From assembly GCF_964340395.1 (NCBI RefSeq), contig NC_135562.1, positions 18,238,985-18,300,984 of the forward strand: 62,000 nucleotides of DNA, read 5' to 3'. This DNA comes from Glandiceps talaboti (lineage: Eukaryota; Hemichordata; Enteropneusta; Spengelidae). The position numbers and the translations under genes are program-made. Shown in pieces: positions 20,641 through 32,149 of the stretch; position 1 is the stretch's first letter; each line of letters opens with the position of its first letter. Under the pieces are notes generated by a model. That model searched no databases and was not told where the DNA came from. It saw only the letters and a program-made list of their open reading frames with translations.

Positions 20641-21265
20641 CATTTTCATGATATTAATAATTAATATACTAGTACATGCATATATACACATGTGTATATA
20701 CTGTATATGTATGTAAATATATAATAAATCAATCATGAAAATAGCTACAAAATGGCAATTTATACAAACATTTTACGTATGGTTGAGTATACTCTAAACA
20801 ATGTTCACAAAAATCATAATTATACAAGAAATTGGTTTTCATGGAAACAAGACTGAAATGTTTATGATGGGGAAATCAATAACAGTGGTTTTCTATCACA
20901 AATAGTTATTATTTGTACAAAAATATCTTCATATTTAAGAGGTGACCATGTTTCACATCATGTGACAATCTACTGAAATGTTGCTCAGTTACAGTGGTAG
21001 CCAGTAGTTTACTGTAATACACTGCTGAACCACTTTGGTTTGTTTGGCACAAAAATAACATAGTCTTATATATTCAAGGGTAACATATAGTGCTTATTCA
21101 AAGTACAGCATTAGGAACAATTATGGACAACGTAATGGAGAACAATATAAAAATTGGCATATTGCCCAGAATTTTTACCATTTAGCATTTGTTTTTTTTA
21201 TAATACTGTATTATATTATATTTAGGGGCAAACAGAGACAAGTAGATGTTAAGGGTTCTATTCTA
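20641..21265. other. non-coding, nothing recognised
   Basis: AT-rich sequence that may include untranslated LINE sequence from either side. No coding domain. Confidence 0.4.
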
Positions 21266-21904
21266 ATGAGAAGGGACACTATTAGTGAAGTAGATGTTGT
21301 CCCTTTTGTTGGTCTCCTTATTGATAAACATTTAAAGTGGACTAATCACATAGCACATGTCCATAGGAAAGTCAAGACGATGTGTGGTATGCTATTCAAA
21401 CTAAGACATTTTTTACCAATAGACACTTTGATTCTCTTGTATTCATCCCTTATTCAGTCTCATCTTACCTACGGTCTAGAAGTTTGGGGAAATGCATATT
21501 CGACACATTTACATTGTATTTTGACAGCACAAAAGATGGCAGTCCGTGCGATGACGTTTAGCTCGTATACGGATCATTCTGCCCCATTGTTTAAACAACT
21601 GAAAATCCTAGATATTTTCAAACTATACAGATTTTCAGTCAGCTCTTTTATACATGATTTGATGTATCACAAGTCTGCACACTCTATTACAGATTACTTT
21701 ACTTTTATAGATCATCCCTATGATACAAGGCAAAGACATAGTGGTAACCTTTTTCTAGAGTATAATCATACATTTGGTCAATCTTCCATATCATACTCTG
21801 GCGTTAAAACCTGGAACAATATGCCTGTTGAGATTCGGTCTATTGGCTCACGCACGAATTTTAAAAAGAGAGTGAAAGAGTTGTTATTCTCAGAATATGT
21901 ATAA
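21266..21904 (+). mobile_element. 5'-truncated CR1-like LINE, reverse-transcriptase C-terminus
   Basis: This 212-codon open frame covers the part after the catalytic YADD box: FVGLLIDKHLKWTNHI (the 'G..LD..L.W..HI' motif), LYSSLIQSHLTYGLEVWGN, then TWNNMPVEIRS and a final FKKRVKELL. These are hallmarks of CR1/L2/Jockey-type reverse transcriptases. The endonuclease and the catalytic part are missing. The 3' UTR runs to about 22203, with an AATAAA near the end, and directly abuts the minisatellite. There are no internal stops, so it is young or simply short. Confidence 0.8.
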
Positions 21905-22204
21905 CTATAATGTCATGTACAACTTTATATTTCTTTCGTGAACTGACTGTGGTGATTGTATGTGTATCAATTTTACTGTTCCACTGTTATTGTTGTACCT
22001 TGTCATTTTGTTATGTTTCTTATTTGTTATAGTTTCTATGGCAATCTTGAACATCGAATATATACACCTACAAGTATGAATGTGCTTGTTAGTCACTAAG
22101 GGAATACAAGCTTGACTAGCTTTAATATTTCTTGATCCCTTTTGCCATTTATTCTGTATGTGTATCTTTTTAAGAATAATTTTTATTATTATTATATTGG
22201 TGAA

Positions 22205-24290
22205 TAAACTTATTAAACAATCCAAGTAAAGTGTAACTATTGCTCAATCCAAGAAAAGTGTAACTGTTTTACAATCCAAGTAAAGTGTAACTGTTTTACA
22301 ATCAAAGTAAAGTGTAACTGTTTTACAATCAAAGTAAAGTGTAACTGTTTTACAATCAAAGTAAAGTGTAACTGTTTTACAATCCAAGTAAAGTGTAACT
22401 GTTTTACAATCCAAGTAAAGTGTAACTGTTTTACAATCCAAGTAAAGTGTAACTGTTCTACAATCAAAGTAAAGTGTAACTGTTTTACAATCAAAGTAAA
22501 GTGTAACTGTTTTACAATCAAAGTAAAGTGTAACTGTTTTACAATTAAAGTAGTGTAACTGTTCTACAAAGTAAAGTGTAACTGTTTTACAATCAAAGTA
22601 AAGTGTAACTGTTTTACAATCAAAGTAAAGTGTAACTGTTTTACAATCAAAGTAAAGTATAACTGTTCCCTTATCAAACTAAAGTTTAAAAGTGTAACTG
22701 TTTTCCAATCAAACTAAAGTATAAATATGTAACTGTTTCCCAATCAAAGTTTAAAAGTGTAACTGTTCAAAAATCAAACTAAAGTTTAAAAGTGTAACTG
22801 TTCCAAAATCAAAATAAAATTTAAAAGTGTAACTGTTTCCAATCAAAGTAAAGTGTAACTCTTCCCCAATCAAAGTAAAGTTTAAAAGTGTAACTGTTCC
22901 CAAATCAAAGTAAAGTTTGAAAGTGTAACTGTTCCCTAATCAAAGTAAAGTTTAAAAGTGTAACTGTTCTCGAATCAAAGTAAAGTGTAACTGTTCCCAA
23001 ATCAAAGTAAAGTTTAAAAGTATAACTGTTCCCCAATCAAAGTAAAATTTAAAAGTGTAACTGTTCCCTAATGAAACTAAAGTATAACTGGTCCTGAATG
23101 AATGAAAGAAAAGTATAACTGTTCCCTAATCAAAGAAAGTGCAACTGTTTCCCAATCAAAGTAAAGTTTAAAAGTGTAACTGTTCCCTAATCAAAGTAAA
23201 GTTTGAAAGTGTAACTGTTCCTCAATCAAAGTAAATTGTAACTGTTCCCCAATGAAAGTAAAATTTAAAAGTGTAACTGTTCTTGAATCAAAGTGTAACT
23301 ATTCCAAGTAAAGTGTAACTTTTTCCCAATCAAAGTAAACTGTAACTATTTCCCTATCAAAGTAAAGTTTGAAAATGTAACTGATTCCCAATCAAAGTAA
23401 AAATATAACCGTTCCCAATCAAACTAAAGTATAAAAGTGTAACTGTTCCCTAATGAAACTAAAGTATAACTGGTCCTGAATGAATGAAAGTAAAGTATAG
23501 TTTCCCAATCAAACTAAAGTATAAAAGTGTAACTGTTCCCTAATGAAACTAAAGTATAACTGGTCCTGAATGAATGAATGAATGAATGAATGAATGAATA
23601 ATGAATGAAGGTAAAGTATAACTGTTCCCTAATCAAAGTAAAGTATAACTGTTCCCCAATCAAACTAAAGTATAAAAGTGTAACTGTTCCCTAATCAAAG
23701 TAAAGTATAACTGTTCCCCAATCAAACTAAAGTATAAAAGTGTAACTGTTCCCCAATGAAACTAAAGTATAACTGGTCCTGAATGAATGAATGAACGTAA
23801 AGTAACACTGTTCCCCTATCAAACTAAAGTATAAAAGTGTAACTGTTCCCTAATGAAACTAAAGTATAACTGGTCCTGAATGAATGAATGAATGAATGAA
23901 GGTAAAGTGTAACTGTTCCCATATCAAACTAAAGTGTTACTATTCCAAGTAAAGTTTAACTGTTCCCCAAAGTAAAGTTTCAAAGCGTAACTGTTCCCCA
24001 ATCAAAGTGAAGTTTAAAAGTGTAACTGTTCCACAATCAAAGTAAAGTTTAACAGTGTAACTGTTCCCTAATGAAACTAAAGTGTAACTGGTCCTGAGTG
24101 AATGAAATAAAAGTATACTGTTCCCTAATCAAAGTAAAGTGTAACTGTTCCCCAATCAAAGTAAAGTTTAAAAGACAGTGTAACTGTTCTCCAACCAATG
24201 TAAAGTACAACTGTTCCCCTTTCAGAGTAAAGTGTAACTATTCCAAGTAAAGTGTAAATGTTCCCGAATCAAAGTAAAGTAGAGGTAATT
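22205..24290 (+). repeat. minisatellite, 27-bp core period grading into 35-40-bp units
   Basis: The first ~450 bp repeat 'caatcaaagtaaagtgtaac tgtttta' with 27-bp period, alternating between aatcc and aatca variants. From about 22670 the unit lengthens with 'tttaaaag' and 'ttcccc' inserts, and blocks of (TGAA)n appear near 23570-23600, 23780 and 23880. Because 27 is a multiple of three, all frames of the regular part stay open on the minus strand, giving nonapeptide repeats such as VKQLHFTLI. These are a by-product of the period. A matching but decayed block resumes at 29795. Confidence 0.9.
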
Positions 24291-24429
24291 GACAGTTTTA
24301 AGTAATTCGAATTGGCCCCTAGGTTACACAGTTTAGAATGAAAGTTGTATTTGTGACAGTCCATGTCTCTTGCTGTTTTGTACTGCTATTACATATTGTT
24401 TCACCAATGCTCTTTTGGTTTCTTGCAGC

Positions 24430-25224
24430 CAAAAACGACGTCTAAGAAAGAGAAATCCATACGTAAAACGTTCCTGCCACCATCATCGCCACCTGCTAAT
24501 CAACCAACCACGCCACAATCCACCCTGTCACCAATTCCTCCGGACACCTCCTCTGGATAGGCCAACGACACCAGCACTGTCGACGCCACGTCGCCCCCGT
24601 CAACCCGTGTGCCGCAGTCAACCCATACAAATGCCTTCGCCAAACAGGTTAAACAGGTCGAAGCAGAGGGATAGACCCAATGACAATTCGGCAGTGTTGT
24701 CAATGCTAGCTCATCTCACCGAAATGTTTAAAAAGCAAGAAGAGAAAGTTGAAGACATCGCTGTGGAACTGCGAATGCTCAAAAGAGGAACTCGGTCAAT
24801 GGATGTGAGTGCAACCATACCTGCAGATATCCCTGACAATGATAATACAGAGACAGCACGACAACAACTAACGCCAGATAACGAGGGTATCCATAGATTT
24901 GGAATTTCGGAACAAACACTATGCCAGATCAAACTGGCGTCTAGATCGCGTGCCAATTTTGCGGCTAATCTAAACAAGCGGTTATTTACCGACTATGAAA
25001 GAAAGCATGGGAATATAAAAGGAACGCAGGGCAAGGCACAGTTGAACGGAGACAAGGTGTCTTATATATTCGAGCAAGCTTTCCGACATTTCCCGTCCGC
25101 AGAAAGTGAACGTGCGCAAGCATGGAAAGGGTGCACAGACGCGATTCACGAAGTGAACAGAAGACAAAACCGCCAGCAAAAGCAGCAATCAAATGAAAAA
25201 GTGAACTTTTCAAACTGCGTGTAA
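24430..25224 (+). pseudogene. BEN-domain protein, terminal exon with frame damage
   Basis: A splice acceptor (tttcttgcag, ending 24429) opens an exon. In one frame it starts with Lys- and Pro/Ser/Thr-rich sequence (PKTTSKKEKSIRK, SPPANQPTTPQSTLSP) but meets TAG at 24558. A second frame is open from 24370 to 25224 and ends with a clear BEN domain at about 24901-25165: GISEQTLCQIKLASRSRANF, KRLFTDYERKHG, LNGDKVSYIFEQAFRHFP. A likely coiled coil (LTEMFKKQEEKVEDIAVEL) precedes it. BEN domains bind DNA and chromatin partners. A polyadenylation signal follows near 25419. The upstream linker looks more protein-like in the first frame, so a small indel between about 24560 and 24670 is likely, though reading entirely in the second frame is possible. 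No upstream exon was found. Confidence 0.6.
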
Positions 25225-25414
25225 CCTTGAGTTTTTACTTTTTTTTAACATTGTTATTGTATGGTTTAAGGGTGAATTTTTAGTTTAGCTTTGAAATTTT
25301 ACTTTGAAGTTCCTTATTGTATTTTCGAGGTTGATTTGATGACTATTTTGAACTATTTTTTTTTTTAACTTTTGAGAATTTTTCGTGTAACTTTTAGATT
25401 TTAACATTTGCATT

Positions 25415-25440
25415 TTTAAATAAATTTTCCGTTTGTGTTA
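25415..25440 (+). terminator. polyadenylation signal of BEN exon
   Basis: AATAAA occurs at about 25419 ('taaataaattttccg'), about 200 bp after the stop and followed by T/G-rich sequence, the usual layout of an animal 3' end. Confidence 0.5.
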
Positions 25441-25577
25441 AAGATATTGTGACTTGTGCTTCTATATGTATATGAGTAGCCTACCTGTAGACTCTGAGGA
25501 CTAGCACAACCATCCCTTTTCCTCTCTTAAGTCACTGTCTCCCCTTGAAATATAGAGACGGCGAAAACGTAGGTCAG

Positions 25578-25670
25578 GATAACAGTTAGTCTGGTTCCCG
25601 ACGACCGTATTGCGATTAACTTTCAATGGTTTTCGCAGTACGATCACCGGGAACCAGACTAGATAACAGT
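25578..25670. mobile_element. 75-bp miniature element with perfect 9-bp target duplication
   Basis: GATAACAGT at 25578-25586 and 25662-25670 flanks an insert at 25587-25661. The insert ends are inverted repeats: TAGTCTGGTTCCCG is exact on both sides and similarity extends to about 28 bp. Arms fill most of the element. A 9-bp duplication is characteristic of Mutator-like (MULE) transposition, so it is likely a MULE-derived MITE. Its small size is unusual. Confidence 0.78.
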
Positions 25671-26568
25671 AAGAGTGGTGGTAGTATATTCTTACGAAAT
25701 GTGGTATTCATAATCAGACAATCAATTTAACACAAAAAATCGATTCGTGGTAATTTAGGAGAATACCCCCACGCCCTCCCGTGAACATCCACAAATACGT
25801 TTAGTCTGTATATAATTTTCAGAAAATTTGAAAATTACCCTGGGCTTACTACTTGCCAGGTCTGGCAGGGGTGTGTGATCCACGACTCCATTTTAAACCA
25901 GTAGTGAATGGTTGAATGATGAATCGCAAGTTACACATGCGCAGTCAACGTAACAATGCATTATGGGGGAGACATTTAAGAACAAGCTACTCAAGGGGTG
26001 AAAATATCCGCAGGGGAATATTACGAAGTACATGCAGTCTAGAATTTGACGAAAGTTTTTTTTTAAAGTGACAATTGGTCCACTTCTTATACACCTTTGT
26101 ACTTCTGAAAAGACACTACCCATTTTACAACTAAGGGTGTAAAAACCTGCCCTAAGGTAGGTGACACATATACATATACCGCACAGGCGGGAATAGCCTA
26201 AGAGGTCACACCACATGGCAAATATTATAAATATTACCGGAAACCCAGCTCTACGGAGAAAGTAAATTTCAATAAACTTGTGAACATCCAAGTATCTGAA
26301 CTGAACCGTACTGTAACTGTAATCTTTAGAAGTTTGAACGGGTTTCGACAATTAATGAATTTCAGCAAATTGATGCCATGTTAAAATTAAATGTAACATC
26401 TTGAAAAGTCGCAGTTCCAGAACAAAATTCTGTTTATTTATCTTTAAAGTTCCGGAAAGAAATTCTTTGCATAAAAATGAATTCCCATATTACATGTATA
26501 TTTACAAAATAATATAACCTTGATATTGGTTGATATACTCAAGGTTCAAGGATTGGATCGGCACTCTG
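25671..26568. other. non-coding, nothing recognised
   Basis: A 152-codon minus-strand ORF at 25893-26351 has no domain, no splice context and unremarkable composition. I treat it as chance. Confidence 0.35.
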
Positions 26569-26696
26569 AAGGCCTGGTTACACGATGCAGCTCGTCGCAT
26601 TCGACGAATTGTCCCGTGTAGCCGCTCCGTCGCAGGGCCTTGCAACGTTGTATGCAACGATTTGATTCATGGGTTGCAACGTCGAACCAGGTCTTT
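26569..26696. mobile_element. short MITE-like element with AAGGCCTGGTT ends
   Basis: The left end AAGGCCTGGTT and right end GAACCAGGTCTTT are inverted copies with one mismatch. The interior is GC-rich relative to its surroundings, with self-complementary pieces (tgcaacgttg, gtcgcattcgac). No clear target duplication was found. Confidence 0.45.
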
Positions 26697-27334
26697 AGGC
26701 GTAGCGCCGATCATACCTTGGCATCTCGGGCATATAATCAAAAAATAACTTGAAGGCAATAATATGTACCGCCAATCTTCATTACATATGGGATAAAAGA
26801 TTGAGAAAAGAGGAATGTACGGAATACGGTCCATTTGTCATGACCTATGCCATGGATCATGGAACTACATACTGTACGTTTGTGCAGTTTTCTTGATTTC
26901 TTAAATTTTGTACATTGGTGGATCGTGTAAACAGTGGGCTCATTCGTCCGGAGTGGACATCAGGAAATGGATCCTCGAAACGATTAAAGTGATAAAACTG
27001 ATAAATTGCAGGTACTAGGAATTTGAGCAATAGGATAATGTCCACAGCAATAGCTACAGTGAGTGGTATGCCAAATAACTAGTACGTAGTTGGCATGTAA
27101 GTTCGTCATGTAACAGCAAACTTGAATCAATATTATACCCCTTGGTCAGGATTTGACATTCATGCACCGAATTTCAGTCTTCATCTCTCAGTATAACACC
27201 AAGACAATTAGTAAACTAGCACTGTTTTAATAGTTGATTCCGTTTTATAAGAGTTGAGATTTTGACGCATCAAAACTGAAATGAACCCCCACCCCGCCCC
27301 TTGCGACAGAACGAACGGCTTGCATTTATTTTTA
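26697..27334. other. non-coding, nothing recognised
   Basis: No coding domain, RNA gene or clear repeat. Confidence 0.4.
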
Positions 27335-27349
27335 GATGTTTTCAATGGC

Positions 27350-27435
27350 ACTGTGGGGGGGTCACACTGTATTTCCCGACCAAATCGAAAAAAGGGGGTG
27401 GGGTCACACTGTATTTTCCCGACCAAATCGAAAAC
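27350..27435 (+). repeat. two-copy tandem repeat, about 45-bp unit
   Basis: 'ggggtcacactgtatttcc' then 'cgaccaaatcgaaaa' occurs twice in a row, at about 27356-27390 and 27400-27433. The two overlapping ORFs through it owe their similarity to this repeat. Confidence 0.7.
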
Positions 27436-27551
27436 TTCACAAACAAATGCATTCAGGGTTTGTTTGGGTGTTTTTACATATTATATCGTTGGTATTGTAA
27501 ATATTATATTCACAAAAATAAGACGTTGTCTACATGTGATCCTACGCTAAA

Positions 27552-27600
27552 TCTGATATATGATATGATATGATATATATTTTATTACCCGATAAAAAAA
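27552..27600 (-). repeat. (GATAT)n microsatellite, possible LINE tail
   Basis: 'gatatatgatatgatatgat' followed by atattttatt. On the minus strand this reads AATAAA then an (ATATC)n tail, similar to the LINE ends at 8035 and 20573. Confidence 0.45.
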
Positions 27601-28204
27601 TGACATCACAAAAGTAAATACCAAAAAGCAATTACATCGGATAACAGGAGTCAGAAAATAGCTATGCTAATCGTGTCTGACCCCTGAATCTAGCTGTCTC
27701 CCTCCGAAATGTATGTCAATGTACAGCTGTTTAATGAGCAAGGTTATCGGCCACTGCTTATGCTGGGTGTCACGCATAGGGATTTCTACAGGTCGATTTG
27801 AAACGATAACAACCAAACAAAAACAAGAACACATATTTCTTGTGATGTAGACCTAAACGTTCACTCCTAATTTTGAAACACTGGCCATGATTTTGTAAAT
27901 CGTACAGATCTTAATTTACCAAATATTCAGCTGGCACACACAGAACGGATCTAGTAAAAGTCACACTCTATTCATGTTCAAATTTTACATATGTACCACA
28001 TACCTTCATAAATTCTATAACGGCAAGTACACTCCTTTATTTTGGAGATAAATAAACACCTCCATAATGGTATTGGATTGGTGTGTATGTGGGTTTGAAG
28101 TAAAATCTCATCAACATACTAAAATTTGCATAGAAATACATAGGCGATGAGCTGTAGTACGTCTTGTCGCTGTATGATCATGGAGGTACATGGGTACAGG
28201 TGAC
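27601..28204. other. non-coding, nothing recognised
   Basis: It may contain LINE 3' UTR on the minus strand next to the microsatellite. No coding domain. Confidence 0.4.
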
Positions 28205-28850
28205 GGATCAACTCGTCCCATTTCAACTCATCTCACTCAACTAGTCCAATTTTCAACTCGCCCCATCTCTTTACAATATAATTTACCTGTGCATATATGA
28301 AATCGAAGCAAGTAGTACTCAGTTTGGAGGGTATGTGGTATCTCGTATTCCACTAATGATGTACCACTTACTTGCACTGTAAACACAAACTACTGTAACA
28401 ATACTTCGTTGCGTTAAAGTAACTTGGGAGAAGAGACACGTCTCCAAAACCCGTATGCGCGGAAGTCGCAAGCGTGTCAGTCAATAATATTCTCCCTGGT
28501 TATTATCATTATTATTTCTTATTTGGGTTGTAAACATTAAGTCCTAAAAGTGTGAAAAGTGATATTCCATGACTGAGGAAAGTTGATGTGCTAGTATAAG
28601 TTCTAGATCTACCAAACACTGCACTCAGCCAAAACCCACGCCACTTTCTGCTACGAAATGTTACATTTGCTATGCTTGAACTGGCTACGTAGGTAAAATC
28701 ATGTAAATTTTTCGGTCCCTGTACTTCGAGTCCATGTATCGTTTAGATTTATAAACGTTTCCTAGTGTTGTTGGGGCGAGTTGAAAATGGGACGAGTTAA
28801 AAATGGGGCGAGTTGAAATGGAACGAAGTGAAAATGGGGCGAACTGAATC
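28205..28850. repeat. pair of complementary short-period arrays
   Basis: At 28207-28266 the motif 'caactcgtcccattt' recurs about four times with a 14-17 bp period. At 28772-28846 its complement 'ggggcgagttgaaaat' recurs about five times. The two arrays are in opposite orientation about 500 bp apart and could pair as a hairpin, as in transposons with repeated subterminal sites. Confidence 0.6.
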
Positions 28851-29622
28851 TCAATCCATGGATACAGCATCATTGCTGTGTAACTTGTACCGGCGTCTAT
28901 GGGTGATATGCCGCAATGCGGAGACATAAATCAGGATACACTGCAATTCATATTTCTACAAAATCAACAGTAACATAAAAAGCCGAGATGGATGGATATT
29001 ATTGACCTTAAATTGTTTTGTCAAAGAACGGCTGTCGTTTCACCAGACGATCGACGAGTGTGTGGTCGACAATACAGGCCATGACATAATTATTCTCATG
29101 TGTACCGTAGCTACATACCGTTGGCAAAGCGAGGCACCACAAGCCTGTTGTTCCATTTTATGTGTATACCCCCTCTCTCACTTTATGCACAGCACAGTGC
29201 ACTACGGGTAGCGCTGGTCTTTCGATTGCAAAGACGGGTAAAGGAATATTTATATCGAAAAATGACCAGATTTCACACACCCGGCTCACACGCTGCTTAC
29301 TGTGAATTATTAAAGGTATTTGAAAACAAGGTTTCAAAATAGACATGGCATGAAGGGAGAGAATGAAGTGAGACATATTCGTAAGTAACACAAGCAGGAC
29401 AATAACAATGCAATGGTAACATGCAACGATGCGATGGGCTTCGATGTGTCGTGATTACAATCCGACATGGCATGTGTCAAGACGAAAGTGTCGTAAAACA
29501 CACTACATTTATTTGTCTCCATGAGCTAGTGTACTACTAAAAAGATAGGCTTGCACCCGTTTCACAACCTGTTTGCATAAATGTGCATGCTATCCACACT
29601 CCCGGTCATACTGAAATTCATC
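28851..29622. other. non-coding, nothing recognised
   Basis: Several overlapping short ORFs on both strands, none with a domain. Confidence 0.4.
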
Positions 29623-29763
29623 AACTCGCGAGGAAGTCTCTCGCGATGTACCACTATACTCGCGTGTACGTGTGTTTACTCGAGATTACTCGAGGGGCCG
29701 TTGAATATGCCTTGCGTGTCCCCTCGATTTCATCGCGATTTACTCGCGGTTTCCTCGCGAGTT
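29623..29763. mobile_element. 141-bp CpG-rich element with 13-bp perfect inverted ends
   Basis: AACTCGCGAGGAA (29623-29635) and TTCCTCGCGAGTT (29751-29763) are exact inverted repeats. The interior repeats ctcgcg, tcgcga and ctcgag many times. This CpG density is unlike the flanks. It is probably a small DNA element; no duplication of the target was identified. Confidence 0.5.
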
Positions 29764-29794
29764 CACCCGAACTATTTTTCTTCCAGTAGTGTAA

Positions 29795-30310
29795 GTGATC
29801 GCCAATCAAAGTAAAGTTTAAAAGAGTAACTGTTCTCCAATGCATGTAAAGTACAACTGTTCCACTATCAAAGTAAAGTGTAACTATTTCACAATCAAAG
29901 TAAAGTTTAACTGTTCCCTAATCAAAGTAAAGTATAACTACTCCCTAATCAAAGTAACACATAACTGTTACCCAATCAAAGTAAAGTATAACTATTCACA
30001 ATGAAAGTAGTGTAACTGTTCCCTTATACGACTCCTTCCCCTATATAGCACTCTAAATTCAGCTGTTCCTCCTATAAAAATAAAGTGCATGTGCACCTGC
30101 CATAACAGCCAAAAAGGCAGTATAACTGCCTCCCCCCCAAAAAAAAGCATAAAACCAAAACTAAACAGTACTAAATCTGCTCCATCATAGAATAAAATTA
30201 TAGACGTTCTCCCAATAAAATTAAAGTATTGCTGTTTCCCCCATTAACGTTATCTGTTCTAATCAAAGTAAAGTATAACTGATCCCCTTATAAATGTAGT
30301 ATAGCTTTTC
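29795..30310 (+). repeat. decayed continuation of the 22-24 kb minisatellite
   Basis: 'aatcaaagtaaagtttaaaa' then 'gtaactgttctccaa' and 'atgtaaagtacaactgttcc' repeat the order seen at about 24160-24230. The block fades into degenerate copies by 30310. Either the array was split by insertion of the intervening 5.5 kb, or its end was duplicated. Confidence 0.75.
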
Positions 30311-32099
30311 AATCATAATATTAAATCATTGCCAAGCAAAGTACAGCTGTTTCCCTAAAAATCATCATTATATTAAAAATGGTAGACCAAGTTGCTTTTT
30401 TTTCTTTGCCTATGCTTAACAACCACCCAAAGTTGGTTTGTGTTAGTCTTTACAGATAAGGTTAGTTAAATGTATTAGTTTGGTTAATGGTTAATATCTA
30501 GTGTTACGGTTAGGTGCCTAGACTAGGGATGGCAAAAGCATACGCAAAGGGACTGGGCAACATAGTCTACCAAATAAATACAATGAAAATTTTGAAGGGT
30601 TAGGTATTCTTTGATTGTAATGAAAGTTAATGATATTCAAACTTTCAATAACTATGACTAGCAATTTGTATTTTATTTGCAAATGCTCAACAAATATTCT
30701 CCATAATCAAATGAGTGAGAAGGTATTTGTTTTAAAAGTAGTTTTAGAATATAACAAGATGGCACTATTTAAGTAACATTGTATCGCAATTGCTGTACTG
30801 AAATTATTTGTGTCAGTTGATACATTGTATAATTGCAGAGTTTAAAGTTGCATGTGCTATTATTATGGGTGTTGGCGAATACATACATTAGAGTAATACC
30901 CAATTAATCTAACTTCTTTTGACCCCGACATCAATCGGTTAACATGTTGCCAGGAGTACGACGGTTGTGGTTACTATGTTTCTCATGTTGCCATTTTGTA
31001 ATATAGCCATTAATGTGCCCTTTAAGACTCACTGGACACCTCAGTAAATACACAAATCTGTCAACCATTTTAGGGTGCAAGCCTCCTATGAGATATCCCA
31101 TTTTGTCACTAAATTTGCACATCATCTTACACTGAGCAGGTTATCATCTTTATTATACCAATAGATTATCAAGGCGTAGCACCAGACATATCAACTAAGC
31201 TGTGTCAGGGGTTAAGTTGTTTACCTTATTAACATCTAATATCTATGGCAGTCACTTCGTGTTTAACAATTTTCACAAGTAGATACCCTAATAACACCTA
31301 AACAAATACATCACCTTAAGCAGTAGGTCCAGGAGTTCAAGTTTTTAAGTTATTCACAACCCCCCCCCCCCCCACACACACACACATGCACTACAGAACT
31401 TTATGAGTTCATGTAGGTCCCTCATCTTCAGGTCAAGTCAATGTAAAAGATGGTGGCCATGGCAGGGGAGTAGGGCTTCGATATATATAACCGGTTATAT
31501 ATATATATTGGTTAACCCCAAGAAAAATTTAGAGACAGACTGCGCTTGTTTGAGAATACAGTAACAGTGATTTTCTCAAAGTGTAAAATTTCTCAGAATT
31601 TATAATCAATGATTCCTTAACATCTATGTTCCCTATAACATCATATACCAGGTAACCAACAAAACCTTCAAGCCAGTATGGTTTTTAAAAAGAAATCTCA
31701 AATATTGAAATCCTAGTAGCTGTAATCATTTAAAATTCTTTTTGGGTTTGTCAAATACATATTACTTGGGGGTGGGGGTGGGGGGTGGGGGTGTAGCTGT
31801 CCTTTCAATGGCTGAATTTTGTAATTGTTTACTAATTATTGTTGATGACACTATTTGATTTTTGATCCTGAATTGACTATGGATATGTTGACAAGTTATA
31901 AATAGATGCTTCACACGAAAGTTGACTATATGAACAAATAATTATGAAATATAAGTTGTTCATTTTACAGCTTCTGGTTCTTATAAAGATTACCTTTATG
32001 TTCTATGTCACTCATTTAATACACGTCATTGTTGGTGCAAATGCTACATAGTCTTCCAAATGACCCGGAGATATTAAAGACTGTTAATTCTTATCAAGA
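30311..32099. other. non-coding with simple-sequence tracts
   Basis: A C-run then CA-run is at 31361-31385, a palindromic AT block around 'ataaccggttat' near 31490, and a G-rich run at 31770-31793. An acceptor-like ttttacag at 31963-31970 precedes a short frame (LPNDPEILKTVNSYQEKL) that looks protein-like, but it has no donor or homology that I can name. Confidence 0.35.
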
Positions 32100-32149
32100 G
32101 AAGCTGACCAACCCTGAAATTAACTGGTACATTTCTTCCACTTCGTGTA

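Noticed and set aside
22237-22521. Minus-strand ORF of nonapeptide repeats
   Set aside because: The 27-bp satellite period keeps all frames open. There is no start context, promoter or constraint; it is a repeat artefact.
22205-24290. CRISPR-like repeat-spacer pattern
   Set aside because: The units are contiguous with no unique spacers and the setting is an animal genome. It is a minisatellite.
25893-26351. 152-codon minus-strand ORF
   Set aside because: No domain, no splice signals in useful positions, and mixed composition. Chance ORF.
27281-27573. Two overlapping ORFs sharing similar peptides
   Set aside because: They overlap in different frames across a two-copy DNA repeat, which explains the similarity.
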